A stretch of 64,000 bases of DNA from JAJRVM01 sp963700515 (GCA_963700515.1 CAVOXY010000025.1:1-64000), one strand, 5' to 3'. Positions 1-10,252 are shown, counted from the stretch's first letter. Notes: generated from the sequence alone by a model not told the origin. Made by a program: numbers and translations.

Positions 1-563
1 CACAAGCCGGCAATCCCCCCGATGGAGGCCAAGGCGGTACGTTTCGACAGCCTGCCGCAGCCCACATCCATGGCTTGGATTTCTGATTCTGCTACCTCTC
101 CAATGCCATCCACTTTGCTGCCGTCCGCGGTCTCCCCAAGTATCCGACGATGTTTTTGCTGGTCGCCCTGTTCCTGGTGGTGGTGGCGGTGATGTATGCC
201 TGGGGATCACGCAGTCGTCCCCGCAGAAAAAAAGGAGACCCGCCGTCGCGGTTCGGTCTCTGGGTCGCGGCGGGAATCTACCGGCAAATCGTCCGCGATA
301 GGTTAGGATCCGCCGCTGCCTACCGATTCAGCCGTTGTGACGCGCCGAGGGTCGGGGATCGTGACGCGACAGAAGGCTGCCAAGAAAGCGAAAGCGTACG
401 ATTGCACAGCTACCGAGCCCTGCACGGTCGGAACTCCGTGAACGGTGGCGCGAGCGGTGCGCAGGGCGCGAAGAGAAGCCGTGACGAGTACCTGTTTCGT
501 CGCGACAGGCGATCAACCTACGCTGGTGGCGACGCAGCCGAGCAATCGCACCGGAAGCAGTGA
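1..563 (+). CDS. possible C-terminal fragment of a membrane protein (enters from left edge, frameshifted)
   Basis: The first ~90 bases read as plausible protein in one frame. After a probable indel near 90-100 the reading continues in another frame through a strongly hydrophobic segment (FLLVALFLVVVAVMYAWG, about 153-206), followed by a basic tail (SRSRPRRKK). A final transmembrane helix with a positive cytoplasmic tail is typical of a polytopic membrane protein C-terminus. The neighbouring polysaccharide genes make an O-antigen ligase-like protein possible, but no motif proves it. After about 240 the reading loses coding character and it runs into the convergent CpsD-like gene, so the true stop is probably earlier than 563. 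Confidence 0.25.
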
Positions 564-1192
564 GATGGCTGGCTAGTTCCGTCGTCTGCTGTCGGTCAGC
601 CGTTCCCAGTTGCACCACCAGGTACGTCCCATCACCGTGGCGACCGATCAATGCGTGCAGCAGATGACGACCAGTGCCAGTCGCCACCACCACGTATACG
701 CGAGAGAGCTTTCAGCTGGGCCAACACGGCTTTGACTTGTTGCGACGTGACGGGCGGTCGGGCACCGAGTCGTTCGCCAAAGGGAAGAAAACGCAAGTTC
801 CTGACCACGGTTGGCAGAACGGCAGCCGCGACCGGCAGCTTCTCCTGCAATACCTCGGCCAGACCATTCTCGCGGGCCGCGCCGAGCCGCTGACTGAGTA
901 CTTTCAAATCCGCGTCGGCATCGATCAGCAGCGTGTCGACTTCCGGTTGCAGGGATAGCTGTCGGGCAACATACCCGGCAACGTCGGCTATGTGGCTGCT
1001 GGAACCGACGCCGGTGAACAGCAGCGTACCCCCTTCTTTCGCAGGGAACTCCTTGACGATGTTGTCTACGAGTCGGCGAAACTGCCGATGCACGCGTGGA
1101 TCCTGCGGGCCGTCTGCCAGCCATCGCTCGTAGTCAGTCGACTCGCCTTCCAGCAGCGTCGACCTTGCCGAAAGTGGTTCTGGAGAAATCAT
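513..1192 (-). CDS. CpsD/BY-kinase-like P-loop protein with degenerate Walker A, frameshifted
   Basis: Related to the cytoplasmic tyrosine-kinase/ATPase partner (CpsD, Wzc C-domain) of polysaccharide chain-length regulators. The reading starts at ATG 1192. The Walker A position is TGVGSSSHIADV, which lacks the invariant GK[ST]. The Walker A' strand LLIDADADLKVLSQRLG is well preserved, and GLAEVLQ follows as in BY-kinases. The reading changes frame near 690 (continuing YLVVQLGTADRQQTTELASH) and again near 555 (RLLGCVATSVG, then TGA at 515-513), giving a protein of about 225 residues. It lies about 60 bp behind the ExeA-like ATPase and two genes behind the Wzz-like gene. The missing P-loop lysine suggests a non-catalytic partner. 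The two frameshifts may be sequence errors or decay. Confidence 0.6.
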
Positions 1193-1254
1193 ACTCGTCT
1201 ATCCAATACTTCCTGACACAATGTCACTGCCCACACGCCTTTCTCATCGCCGTT

Positions 1255-2840
1255 TCATTGGCACCGCAGATTGGCGAACAGTTGCCGATATTCCCTGCGA
1301 CGTGGTGGCTGTTGGGACATGGCTATCGCACCTCCACGATCGGCATCATCCATCTCGTCTTGAATCTCCAACAGATCCCGATCGTCCCCCGGCAGCGGAT
1401 CCAAGTTCTCCACGGTATTCTGCATCGCGGACAGGTTGGCGTTCTTCACGCCTTCCAGCACGGGTGGAGCTACAGGGCCCAACGGAGCGGCACGACGTGC
1501 CGGCATCAGCCGGCGTTTCCGTCGCACAGAAGGGGAGGGTGGAACTGCTGTGATCCGAGTTCGCTCGCGTCCCGGACGATCCCCCCAAAGCCGCCAATGA
1601 CGCGAATGGGTCGACGAGCACTTCTTCCTGTTCAAATCGTTCATTAAATGGATTGTGGGCGTGATGAAACACCAACTCGATTTCCGGCTGGCAATTGCTC
1701 GCCGGGCGGTACTGCGATTCTTGCTCGACATCGATGCCTGCGCTGTCGATGACCGCACTGTCGATGTCGGCAGCAGCCAGGTCCGAACAATCGATGTCCG
1801 GATTATCGAGCGGGGCATCATCGCGTGAAATGGCGGCGATCCCCGTCTCGATGCGGTCCAGGTGCGTGGTCATTTGCTGGACGGACGGTGCCACGTTGGC
1901 ATCCCCCGTATCCACGATGGCCTCGTCACCGCCCCGCGTTCCAGGGAAATCGTCGTCCAGTTCGCCGAACTCCAAAATCGCGCCACTCTCTGCGACTCCA
2001 TCCACCACATCGTTACCTGTCCAGGGCGACGGGAGCTGCTGCAGGTCGGCCCAGGCCTCTTCCACACCCGGCGCAGCCGATCGGCGCACGACGGCCGATG
2101 GCCGCCAAGATCAACACGTGATCGCTCAGCTGATTGACCAAACGGGGGATGCCGTCTGTGGCGCGGTAGATGGCCTGCAAGGCGTCCGCGGAAAAAACCT
2201 GCTCCGGCTTTCCCCCCACGGCGTTGATCTGGGCACAAACGTAGCCACACGTCTCATCACGACTCATCGACTGGAGGTAGCAGCGTGCCGCAATCCGCTG
2301 GTTGAGAGACTCCAGACGGGGGCTCGCCAGACGCTCGTCCAGTACCAGGCCGGCCGCCAGGACCACGCGCACGCGGGGCTGGCCGTCACGTACCAGGTTC
2401 GTGAGCATACGGATCTCTTCCAGCAGTCTCAGGGGCAGTGTGTGCACTCGTCGACAAGCAGCAGCATGCCATGAGGACACTTGTCGGTCGGCTCCAGATG
2501 ATCAATCAACGACAGACGCAATTCCCCCTCTTCGCGGTCCCGATACGGGAGCTTCAGCTCAAACAGAATATTCTGCAGCAGTGCTCGACGCGTACATAAA
2601 CGGGCACTCGCCAACGTCGCGACCTGAAACCTGCTCCCGCATCTGCTGTGCCAAGACATGGCAGAGAGTCGATTTGCCTGTTCCTGCTGGCCCGAGAATG
2701 ACGGCCAGCCCTTGACCGCCGTCGAGGCAACGTGTTATTGACTCGCGGGCATGTTCGATCGCTGCCGCCGGATAATACCGATCGGCAATCGGAGATGCCA
2801 GAAACGGCCTGGCCGCAAACTTGAAAAACGACTCATACAT
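1255..2840 (-). CDS. ExeA-like AAA ATPase of an exopolysaccharide locus, multiple frameshifts
   Basis: ATP-binding protein of the ExeA/general-secretion A type often encoded with Wzz-like and CpsD-like genes. From ATG 2840 it begins MYESFFKFAARPFLAS, the usual N-terminus of the family. Walker A is LGPAGTGKSTLCHVL and Walker B is MLLLVDE. An AAA lid region follows (LQAIYRATDGIPRLVNQLSDH), then a long acidic low-complexity tail ending at 1255. The reading has to change frame at about 2610, 2440, 2085 and 1600, so four indels separate homologous blocks. Each block matches the family in order, so this is one gene and not several. It is either riddled with sequencing indels or decayed. Its function in polysaccharide assembly is inferred from context. 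Confidence 0.65.
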
Positions 2841-3027
2841 TACCCAACGTACCCCCAAGAGAACATCCGCGAAATCTGATGCAATCGTTACGCACAGCGA
2901 TTACATCGGCATTTGCCCGGTAACAGCTTCACTCCCGCTCAGTACCGTCAACCGCGACAGCCCGGCTACCGCGATGCCCCTGCGGCGTGCCCTAACGTCC
3001 ACCGACAGAGTTTCGCCCGCTGGTATC

Positions 3028-4624
3028 TCAGAACCATGCGAGAACCGAATCGGCGACCAGATTGACAAACGTGCCGAGCGGATTATCCGCCAGTTCCTTG
3101 GCCGCCGGACTGCCGCTCAATGCCTGCAGCAGGAATAGCAGCACCATCACTCCCAACACCAACTCACAGACGCGGGTACTCCATCGGACCACCCGGCCCC
3201 AGACCAGCAGTCGACGCACCTGCCGCCGTCGCCGGATCGAGCGAAATCTGGCTCACGACAGGAATTGCCAGAATTCCCTGCAGATCGCTCACCGTGTGGA
3301 CAAACCGGGCGCCGCGAAGCACTCCGCCCCCCCAGCCGATGCCGCTGCCACAGAGTAGCGCCGTCAGGCCGATCAGCAAGACGCAACGGCTCGACGGTCG
3401 CCCGCCGATGCGCTGCAAGAGCGTGGCGGGCCGGATGATGTGTCCGACGTGCGCCGACAAGTCGCTGACCGCGGACTGCTGCAGCGCCAGCGTCACGGAC
3501 AACTCCCGCTCCGCCTCCTCCCGATCCTGAATCGCCTCGTCATATCGGCCCCGCAAATGCTGGTAGCCGACGACGTCTGCCACACAGTCCGTCCCCTGCG
3601 TCATCTCCGGCGCGGCCTGGGTCGCCACCGCCGACGCTACCTGCCCATTCTCAAATTGTGGCCAGCCACCCCCGGTCGCCCCACTCCCCCTCCTCAGCTC
3701 GTCCGCAGCCGATGCCTGAGAGTGTGACGAGGCGTCGTCTGCAAATTTGGAGGTCGACTCCAATTGCCGCCGAATCTCGTCCATCTGGAGCGTCACATCT
3801 CGCACGCGAGGATGGTTCGCCGTGACGGTCTTGAGCAGGTCCTGCAACTCCGTAGTGAGCTGCGCAAACTCGTCCTGCAGACGCTCCCAATCCGGATTGA
3901 ACGGCTGACCGGAAGTGCTCGAAACGACTGATGAGACGTCTCGGTTCATCGCCAGAGTGGATCGATCGACTGTCCGCCCAGCCCCCTCAGCCAGTTGTTC
4001 GAAATGAGCGTTCAAGGCGTCTTCCAGGTCGAACCGAGCCTTCCGCTCGTAGTGCCGCAATTGCTCCACCTGCCACTTCGCCTCGCGGACCTTCCTCGCC
4101 GCAGCGGTGCGGGAGTCCGACGCCGTTGCACGCGTGACCAACATGCCGCGGACTAGACTGTCCACCAAGACCAGCGACCAGTCCGGGTCCGTTCCCTCAA
4201 ACAGAATCTGCATCCGCGTCTCAGGCCCCGATCCGCCGCCGGTCTTCACGTCCAAGCGCTGCCGGACCCAACGAATCTGTTCGTCGGTAACGCCTTGCTG
4301 CACTTCTTCTCCACGCTCGGCAGCGAGCTGTCGGTTGGCCTCGCGGATGGCATCAGCAATCTGCTGCCGAGTGTTTTCTTCCGCCAGGCTTACCCCCGGC
4401 GATGGGGGTGATTCCCCAGCCGTCAGCAGCGCCGGTGGGGAACCCGAAAACTCCACCTCGGAAATCACGATATACCCCACCACTGGCACACGCCAAATTG
4501 TCAGGCCCACAAAGAACACCGCCAAAGCCGCCACGATCGATGTGTACCACCGCGTTGGCAAGGCGAGCGGCGTGTCACCCGATCCCCAAGCCGCAGCAGA
4601 TTGAGAAAGCGTGCGTCTGATCAT
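3028..4624 (-). CDS. Wzz-like polysaccharide chain-length determinant protein, one frameshift near the C-terminus
   Basis: Inner-membrane protein that would control polysaccharide chain length. ATG 4624 starts MIRRTLSQSAAAWG. A first membrane segment (IVAALAVFFVGLTIWRV) is followed by a periplasmic region with coiled-coil character (EAKWQVEQLRHYERKARFDL, later LSVTLALQQSAVSDL). A second membrane segment (CVLLIGLTALLCGSGIGWGG) and the short block GILAIPVVSQISLDP follow. Near 3230 the frame ends early, but the next frame continues RRRQVRRLLVWGRVVRW and a third hydrophobic stretch (LVLGVMVLLFLLQAL), then stops at 3028. That basic-plus-hydrophobic tail fits a genuine C-terminus. An in-frame start at 4822 is possible but adds an atypical N-terminus. 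It is probably co-transcribed with the ExeA-like gene. Confidence 0.65.
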
Positions 4625-4993
4625 GACGAAGCCGAATCTGTCTGGTAGTGCAGTGGATTGAGTTGGAGCGTTATCAGCACCAACCGTGAGACGATGGAAA
4701 ATCCTCCGCCCGCGCGCAGCCTCGCAAGTCCCCGCGCCATAGCGCAACTCAGCGACTTTCTTCATCGTCTTCAGTTCGCCGAGGACGTGAGCTAAAATTT
4801 GCCGGTTGTACCGGTTGCGCATGCAGTCCGTCGATGGGAGGCGGGCCGGACAGGGTAGTCAACGGTCGAGATCGAACGCCAGACGCCACTCGCCATCGAT
4901 CGGCGCAGCGGGCTGATCGCACCGCCCGCACGAATGTTTCGTACGAGCTTCGACCGGGGTTTCCGGCGCCAGGCCCGGACAGGGCAACAGTTC

Positions 4994-5671
4994 GTGTTTC
5001 AGGTAAAAATCTGCGGTATCACCTCGGTGGACGATGCACGCTGGGCGAGAGATGCCGGCGCCGATGCGATTGGGCTGAACTTCTTTCCGCCGAGTCCGCG
5101 CTGCATTGAGCGAGATCTGGCTCACCGCATCGTCGAGGCCGTGGGTGACCAACTGCTGGTGGTCGGTGTGTTCGTAAACGCTCCCCTGGCCGAAATGGAG
5201 GATCTGGCCGACACGCTCCCGCTGCACTTCATTCAACTGCACGGGGACGAACCTGCGGAAAGCCTGTCCCATCTGTCACCCCGCAACATCATTCGAGCCT
5301 TTCGCCTCCGCGAGGGCGATGAAACGTCGATCACTTCCTATCTTGCCCGCTGTAGTCGCCTGGGCACCATGCCGTCGGCAATCTTGATCGACACCTTTAA
5401 GCAGGGAATGTACGGAGGCACGGGAATTATAGGTAACTGGGGAATAATGAGAAAATTGAAGATATTAGATAAAGAAATACTAAGAGTCCTTGCTGGTGGC
5501 CTGCGGCCAGACAATGTCGAGCAGGCGATTCGGGAAGCGCGGCCCGACGCGGTGGATGTAGCGGGCGGGGTCGAGTCGAGTCCTGGACGCAAGGACCCAA
5601 GTCAGATGCGGGCGTTTATGGAGGCGGCCAGAAGGGGTTGGCGGGAGGTGGAAACGGGGGAAGATGCGTAG
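4994..5671 (+). CDS. trpF: phosphoribosylanthranilate isomerase
   Basis: Catalyses the Amadori rearrangement of phosphoribosylanthranilate in tryptophan synthesis (cytosolic TIM barrel). From GTG 4994 the protein starts with the family signature VKICGIT; the catalytic Cys is residue 7, the same number as in T. maritima TrpF. The general acid Asp is residue 133 in ILIDTF. The phosphate loops are YGGTG (140-144), VLAGGLRP (165-172) and VDVAGGVES. Length 225 is normal. An in-frame ATG at 4934 would add 20 atypical residues. Residues about 145-166 are encoded by an abrupt AT-rich stretch (about 5427-5489) using ATA, TTA, AGA and AAA codons, unlike the rest of the gene. No other trp genes are adjacent. 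Confidence 0.9.
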   Translation: MFQVKICGITSVDDARWARDAGADAIGLNFFPPSPRCIERDLAHRIVEAVGDQLLVVGVFVNAPLAEMEDLADTLPLHFIQLHGDEPAESLSHLSPRNIIRAFRLREGDETSITSYLARCSRLGTMPSAILIDTFKQGMYGGTGIIGNWGIMRKLKILDKEILRVLAGGLRPDNVEQAIREARPDAVDVAGGVESSPGRKDPSQMRAFMEAARRGWREVETGEDA

Positions 5672-5996
5672 CTCCACTCGACGGCACTGAGCCGCCTGAT
5701 AGCGGCATCACTCTGTTTTGAGCCAATTGCGGCAAAGACAGGACCCAGCCTCGTTTATCCCGCAGCCGCAGGCGAGGACGCAGCTGAGATCGGCGGCACT
5801 GGGGCGAGGACAATTTGTGCCGGTTGCCTCCCATGCACTATGCGCCCTATGATACGGCCTTTGATGCTCCGATGCGGTCGCAGGTGGTCTGGAGTCCATC
5901 GGTAGCGCGACGTGTTGTGGGGACCAGCGCGGCAAATGGTGGCGTCCTTCGGCACGTTGAGCAAGGCGAGTGGTAATTGTGGGAGAGGGTATTGCA
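5672..5996. other. gene-free stretch upstream of ahcY
   Basis: No credible reading frame. I looked for a SAH-riboswitch-like element before ahcY and saw no recognisable motif. A GGAGAGG Shine-Dalgarno sits at about 5982-5988. Confidence 0.5.
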
Positions 5997-7314
5997 GTGG
6001 CGCACGCGGAAACAAAGAAGTTGCCTTACAAAGTGAAAGATCTTTCGCTGGCCGATTGGGGACGGCGGGAGATCATGTTGGCTGAAAACGAAATGCCCGG
6101 GTTGATGGCTTTGCGGAAGAAGTACGGTTCGAGCAAGCCCCTCGCGGGCGCTCACATCGCGGGCTGCCTGCACATGACGATCCAGACTGCGGTCCTGATC
6201 GAGACACTGATCGAACTAGGAGCGCAGGTGCAATGGAGCAGCTGCAACATCTTCTCCACTCAGGACCATGCGGCGGCAGCGATTGCCGCGGCTGGAATCC
6301 CGGTCTACGCCTGGAAAGGGATGAACACGAAAGAGTTTGACTGGTGCATCGAACAGACCCTGATCTTTCCCGATGGCCAGCAGCTGGACCTGATTCTGGA
6401 TGACGGCGGTGATCTAACCGCCATGGTGCACCAGCAATGCTCCGAGATGTTGCCCGGTATCCGTGGCCTGTCGGAAGAGACGACCACCGGAGTTCATCGG
6501 CTCTATCAAATGCACGAGCGGGGCGAGCTGAAGGTTCCGGCCATCAATGTGAATGATTCGGTCACCAAGAGCAAATTCGACAACTTGTATGGCTGTCGCG
6601 AATCACTGGCTGACGGTATCAAGCGAGCGACCGATGTGATGATCGCCGGCAAGGTCGCGGTCGTTTGTGGCTATGGTGACGTCGGCAAGGGTTGCGCTCA
6701 TTCGCTGCAGCGTTACGGCGCGCGAGTGATTATCACCGAGATCGATCCGATCAATGCCCTGCAGGCGGCGATGGAAGGTTTTCAGGTGATGACGATGGAT
6801 GAGGCCGCGCCGCTGGGCAACATCTTCGTCACCGCCACGGGCAATCGCGATGTCATCTTGGGCGAGCATATGGAGCGGATGCCCAACGATGCGATCGTCT
6901 GCAACATTGGCCACTTCGATCTGGAAATCGATGTTGCCTGGCTCGACGGCGCGGCGAGACATTGAGCGAGAAGAGATCAAGCCACAGGTGGATCGGTTCA
7001 CCTTCCCCGATGGCCATTCGATCATCCTGTTGGCGGAGGGACGCCTGGTGAATCTCGGATGCGCCACCGGCCACCCGTCATTCGTCATGTCCAGCTCGTT
7101 CACCAATCAGGTGCTGGCGCAGTTAGCCTTGTGGACCGAACCTGAGAAGTACGAAATCGGCGTGCACGTGCTGCCCAAGAAGCTGGACGAGGAAGTGGCT
7201 CGGCTACACCTCCAGCAGCTCGGCGTCAAGCTGACCAAGCTCACACGGGAGCAATCGGAGTATATTGGCGTGCCGGTGGAAGGGCCGTACAAACCGGACT
7301 ACTACCGGTATTGA
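5997..7314 (+). CDS. ahcY: S-adenosylhomocysteinase, single frameshift
   Basis: Hydrolyses S-adenosylhomocysteine to adenosine and homocysteine, clearing the by-product of methylation (cytosol, NAD cofactor). GTG 5997 has GGAGAGG eight bases upstream and gives VAHAETKKLPYKVKDL. Recognisable blocks are AGCLHMTIQTAVLIETL, SCNIFSTQDHAAAAIA, the substrate/NAD region SLADGIKRATDVMIAGK with CGYGDVGKGCAHSL, and the C-terminus ending KPDYYRY. The reading ends prematurely at about 6965 (DGAARH, then stop) while the next frame continues IEREEIKPQVDRFTFPDGHS to 7314; one base appears missing near 6945. Such a break in this normally indispensable gene argues for a sequence error. Upstream is trpF; a GTAG repeat array begins six bases after the stop. 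Confidence 0.9.
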
Positions 7315-7320
7315 CCCGCC

Positions 7321-7863
7321 GTAGCTGGACCCGCCGTAGCTGGACCCGCCGTAGCTGGACCCGCCAAGGGTTCAGCCGTAGCTGGACCCGCCAAGGGTGC
7401 AGCCGTAGCTGGACCCGCCAAGGGTTCAGCCGTAGCTGGACCCGCCAAGGGTTCAGCCGTAGCTGGACCCGCCAAGGGTTCAGTCGTAGCTGGACCCGCC
7501 AAGGGTTCAGCCGTAGCTGGACCCGCCAAGGGTTCAGCCGTAGCTGGACCCGCCAAGGGTTCAGCCGTAGCTGGACCCGCCAAGGGTTCAGCCGTAGCTG
7601 GACCCGCCAAGGGTGCAGCCGTAGCTGGACCCGCCAAGGGTTCAGTCGTAGCTGGACCCGCCAAGGGTGCAGCCGTAGCTGGACCCGCCAAGGGTTCAGC
7701 CGTAGCTGGACCCGCCAAGGGTTCAGCCGTAGCTGGACCCGCCAAGGGTGCAGCCGTAGCTGGACCCGCCAAGGGTGCAGCCGTAGCTGGACCCGCCAAG
7801 GGTGCAGCCGTAGCTGGACCCGCCAAGGGTGCAGCCGTAGCTGGACCCGCCAAGGGTTCAGTC
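7321..7863 (+). repeat. 27-bp GTAG hairpin tandem array (19 full units plus 2 truncated)
   Basis: Units start GTAGCTGGACCCGCCAAGGG at 7351 and every 27 bp to 7837, preceded by two 15-bp truncated units (7321, 7336). The unit contains an imperfect palindrome (GGACCC/GGGTTC) behind a 5' GTAG, as in REP elements. Units differ mainly at GGTTCAG versus GGTGCAG. Because 27 is a multiple of three, the array stays open in several frames and makes long false ORFs on both strands. Confidence 0.95.
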
Positions 7864-8116
7864 GAGTTCAGCACGAAGACAGACACACGATCCGCATCCT
7901 GCTGAAGCCTCGGCGGCTTCAGCTACTGGTGCAGCCGTAGCTGGACCCGCCAAGGGTTCAGCCGTAGCTGGACCCGCCAAGGGTTCAGCCGAGTTCAGCA
8001 CGAAGACAGGCACACGATCCGCATCCTGCTGAAGCCTCGGCGGCTTCAGCTACAGCCTCGGCGGCTTCAGCTACAGCCTCGGCGGCTTCAGCTACAGCCT
8101 CGGCGGCTTCAGCTAC
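7864..8116. repeat. composite repeat: duplicated 60-bp block, two forward GTAG units, then reverse 21-bp units
   Basis: A block beginning GAGTTCAGCACGAAGACAG occurs at 7864 and again at 7991, flanking two more forward 27-bp GTAG units (7937, 7964). Each block ends in a hairpin CTGAAGCC/GGCTTCAG followed by CTAC, the reverse orientation of GTAG. Three further 21-bp reverse units (AGCCTCGGCGGCTTCAGCTA plus C) run from 8054 to 8116. Forward and reverse units meeting in this way resemble a BIME. Confidence 0.85.
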
Positions 8117-8232
8117 TGGCTTGGCGGCGCAGACTCTGGGTATTGCCGCTGAACTCGTGGCGCGATTGCTACGCGTTCCGCCTGGTCAACCACTTTTACA
8201 CAGACCCTCAACTCACACGGTTCTTCACTGAC

Positions 8233-9549
8233 ATGCCCGAACTGCACGCCTTCTGCGGTTTAAGATACGATCTGGGACACGTTGGAGCGCTGAGCGACGT
8301 GGTCGCACCACCCTACGATGTGATCGACAGCGACCTGCAGAATGCGCTGTACGAGAAGCATCCGGCCAACGTGATCCGGCTGATTCTCAATCGTCGAGAG
8401 CCGGGCGACCAGAATGAGGACGCTCGGTACGCCCGAGCAGCCCGCTATCTCAATAACTGGATAGGTGAGGGATTGCTGCAACGTGACCCCAATCCGGCTC
8501 TTTACGTCTACCATCAAGCCTTCGACTATGCGGGGAGCCATTTCATCCGCCGTGGCTTCATGGGGCGAGTGCGTTTGGAGCGGTTTGGCGAAGGGACCAT
8601 CTATCCGCATGAGGAGACCCATGCGGCGGCCAAAGCCGACCGCCTGAAATTGACGCAGGCGTGTCGGGCAAACCTGAGCCAGATTTTCGGTATCTATCCC
8701 GACGCGACCAACGAGGCTCAGAAACTGCTCGAATCAGCGATCGAGGAACAGACACCTTTAGAGGCCACGGATCATTTGGGAGTCGTCCATCAGCTCTGGC
8801 CGATCAGCGACGTGACGGTCATCGCGAAAGTGGCCGCCTTGCTGGGATCCAAACCGATCTTCGTGGCTGACGGTCACCACCGCTATGAAACCGCCTGCAA
8901 CTACCGTGACCAACTGGCCGCCATGAGAACGCTTGACCCGAGTGATCCGGCGAATTTCGTGCTCATGATGTGCGTCAGTATGAGCGATCCGGGCATGGTC
9001 GTGCTCCCGACACATCGTCTGTTTCGCGGCTTGCCCGCCCTGACGGCAGCAGAGTTAGCTGGGCGACTGGATGGTTGCTTCACCACCGAAGTGCTCGAGC
9101 CGGGAATTGACGCCACGACGCAAGCCTGGGAGATGATTGAGCTGGAAGGCGATCAGGGGACGCTGGGATTGTTCGCCGCCGCCGATAGTCGCTGGGTCCT
9201 CGTCCGTCTCACCGATGGTGGCCGGCAGCGCATGGCCGCGATGGCCGCCGAGCACAGCGCCGACTGGCAAGGACTCGGGGTCGCGATCCTCCACCGCCTG
9301 ATCATCGACACACTGTTGGGTGCCACCGATTTGCCTAAACCAGAGTACGTTCACCTGATCGACGAAGTGATCGAGGGACTGCGGCAGGGCGATGCCGACG
9401 GAGCCCCCTTCCCCCTGGCCGCGCTGGTGATGCCCGCCACGCTCGAACATATCGAGTCGATTAGCCAGCACGCCGAACGCATGCCGGCCAAGAGTACCTA
9501 CTTCTATCCCAAACTCCTCAGCGGGCTGGTCATCAACCCGCTGGAATAA
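8233..9549 (+). CDS. DUF1015 family protein
   Basis: Conserved bacterial/archaeal protein of unknown biochemical role. From ATG 8233 it begins MPELHAFCGLRYD and shows the family landmarks VVAPPYDVI near the N-terminus, NVIRL, IYPHEETHAAAKADRL, and the central FVADGHHRYETACNYRD (near residues 215-230), with a conserved His/Asp-rich site. It has 438 residues with no signal peptide or membrane helices, so it is probably cytosolic. An upstream in-frame start at 8143 would add residues with no family character. Its stop lies only 7 bp before the first parS palindrome, so it borders the partition locus but need not be functionally linked. Confidence 0.85.
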   Translation: MPELHAFCGLRYDLGHVGALSDVVAPPYDVIDSDLQNALYEKHPANVIRLILNRREPGDQNEDARYARAARYLNNWIGEGLLQRDPNPALYVYHQAFDYAGSHFIRRGFMGRVRLERFGEGTIYPHEETHAAAKADRLKLTQACRANLSQIFGIYPDATNEAQKLLESAIEEQTPLEATDHLGVVHQLWPISDVTVIAKVAALLGSKPIFVADGHHRYETACNYRDQLAAMRTLDPSDPANFVLMMCVSMSDPGMVVLPTHRLFRGLPALTAAELAGRLDGCFTTEVLEPGIDATTQAWEMIELEGDQGTLGLFAAADSRWVLVRLTDGGRQRMAAMAAEHSADWQGLGVAILHRLIIDTLLGATDLPKPEYVHLIDEVIEGLRQGDADGAPFPLAALVMPATLEHIESISQHAERMPAKSTYFYPKLLSGLVINPLE

Positions 9550-9556
9550 CCCGCAT

Positions 9557-9609
9557 TGTTTCACGTGAAACATTTCTCCCGCCCAACCGGAATTGTTTCA
9601 CGTGAAACA
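9557..9609. promoter_or_regulatory. parS: parS pair, left cluster
   Basis: Two perfect 16-bp palindromes TGTTTCACGTGAAACA at 9557-9572 and 9594-9609, 37 bp apart start to start. This is the canonical ParB-binding sequence known from many bacteria. A parA-parB pair follows 1 kb downstream. Confidence 0.95.
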
Positions 9610-9672
9610 CTTTCGACGCCAGCGAAGTGGACGCGTTCGCCACTGGTCGAGGACTCGACCGACGGTGTGCCG

Positions 9673-10044
9673 GTAGCGGACCAGTTGTGGCTCCGCCGGG
9701 ATCAACCCGACGGAAGCCTCTTGGGTGGATGCCTGAAGGTAGCGGACCAGTTGTCGCTCCGCCGGGATCAACCCGACGGAAGCCTCTTGGGTGGATGACT
9801 GAAGGTAGCGGACCAGTTGTCGCTCCGCCGGGATCAACCCGACGGAAGCCTCTTGGATGGATGACTGGTAGCGGACCAGTTGTCGCTCCGCCGGGACAAC
9901 CCGACGGAAGCCTCTTGGGTGGATGACTGGTAGCGGACCAGTTGTCGCTCCGCCGGGACAAGCCCGACGGAAGCCTCTTGGGTGGATGCTGGAGGTAGCG
10001 GACCAGTTGTCGCTCCGCCGGGATCAACCCGACGGAAGCCGGAA
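9673..10044 (+). repeat. GTAGCGGACCAG repeat block (6 units, 62-66 bp)
   Basis: Units starting GTAGCGGACCAGTTGT at 9673, 9739, 9805, 9868, 9930 and 9995, each followed by a short imperfect hairpin (CCGCCGGGATCAACCCGACGG-like) and a spacer CTCTTGG(G/A)TGGATG. The block separates the left parS pair from the five right-hand parS sites. The same family recurs at 17914 and 28708. Confidence 0.9.
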
Positions 10045-10162
10045 AGGCCGATTACTGAAGGCGGCCAGCCGGGCGAGTTGGCCAAGGGGCGGAGAGGCCA
10101 AGGATGCGCACTTCGTCGCACACGAGCCGAGAGGCTCTCGGTGCTGAGCGTCAACAACGATA

Positions 10163-10252
10163 TGTTTCACGTGAAACACTTCTCCCGCCCAACCGGATAT
10201 GTTTCACGTGAAACGCTTTTCCTGCCCAACCGGAATTGTTTCACGTGAAACA
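10163..10252. promoter_or_regulatory. parS: parS triplet, middle cluster
   Basis: Palindromes at 10163-10178, 10200-10215 (last base G instead of A) and 10237-10252, exactly 37 bp apart. The spacers are near-identical (about CTTTTCCTGCCCAACCGGAAT), so the cluster is a tandem 37-bp repeat carrying parS. Confidence 0.95.

Noticed and set aside
5672..5996. Possible SAH riboswitch before ahcY
   Set aside because: No recognisable conserved core or pseudoknot pairing could be seen.
7302..7940. Long open frames on both strands with nine-residue repeats
   Set aside because: They arise from the 27-bp tandem array, which is open in several frames; composition is not protein-like and there is no independent start context.
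7321..8116. CRISPR array
   Set aside because: Units are directly contiguous with no unique spacers, and no cas genes are present.
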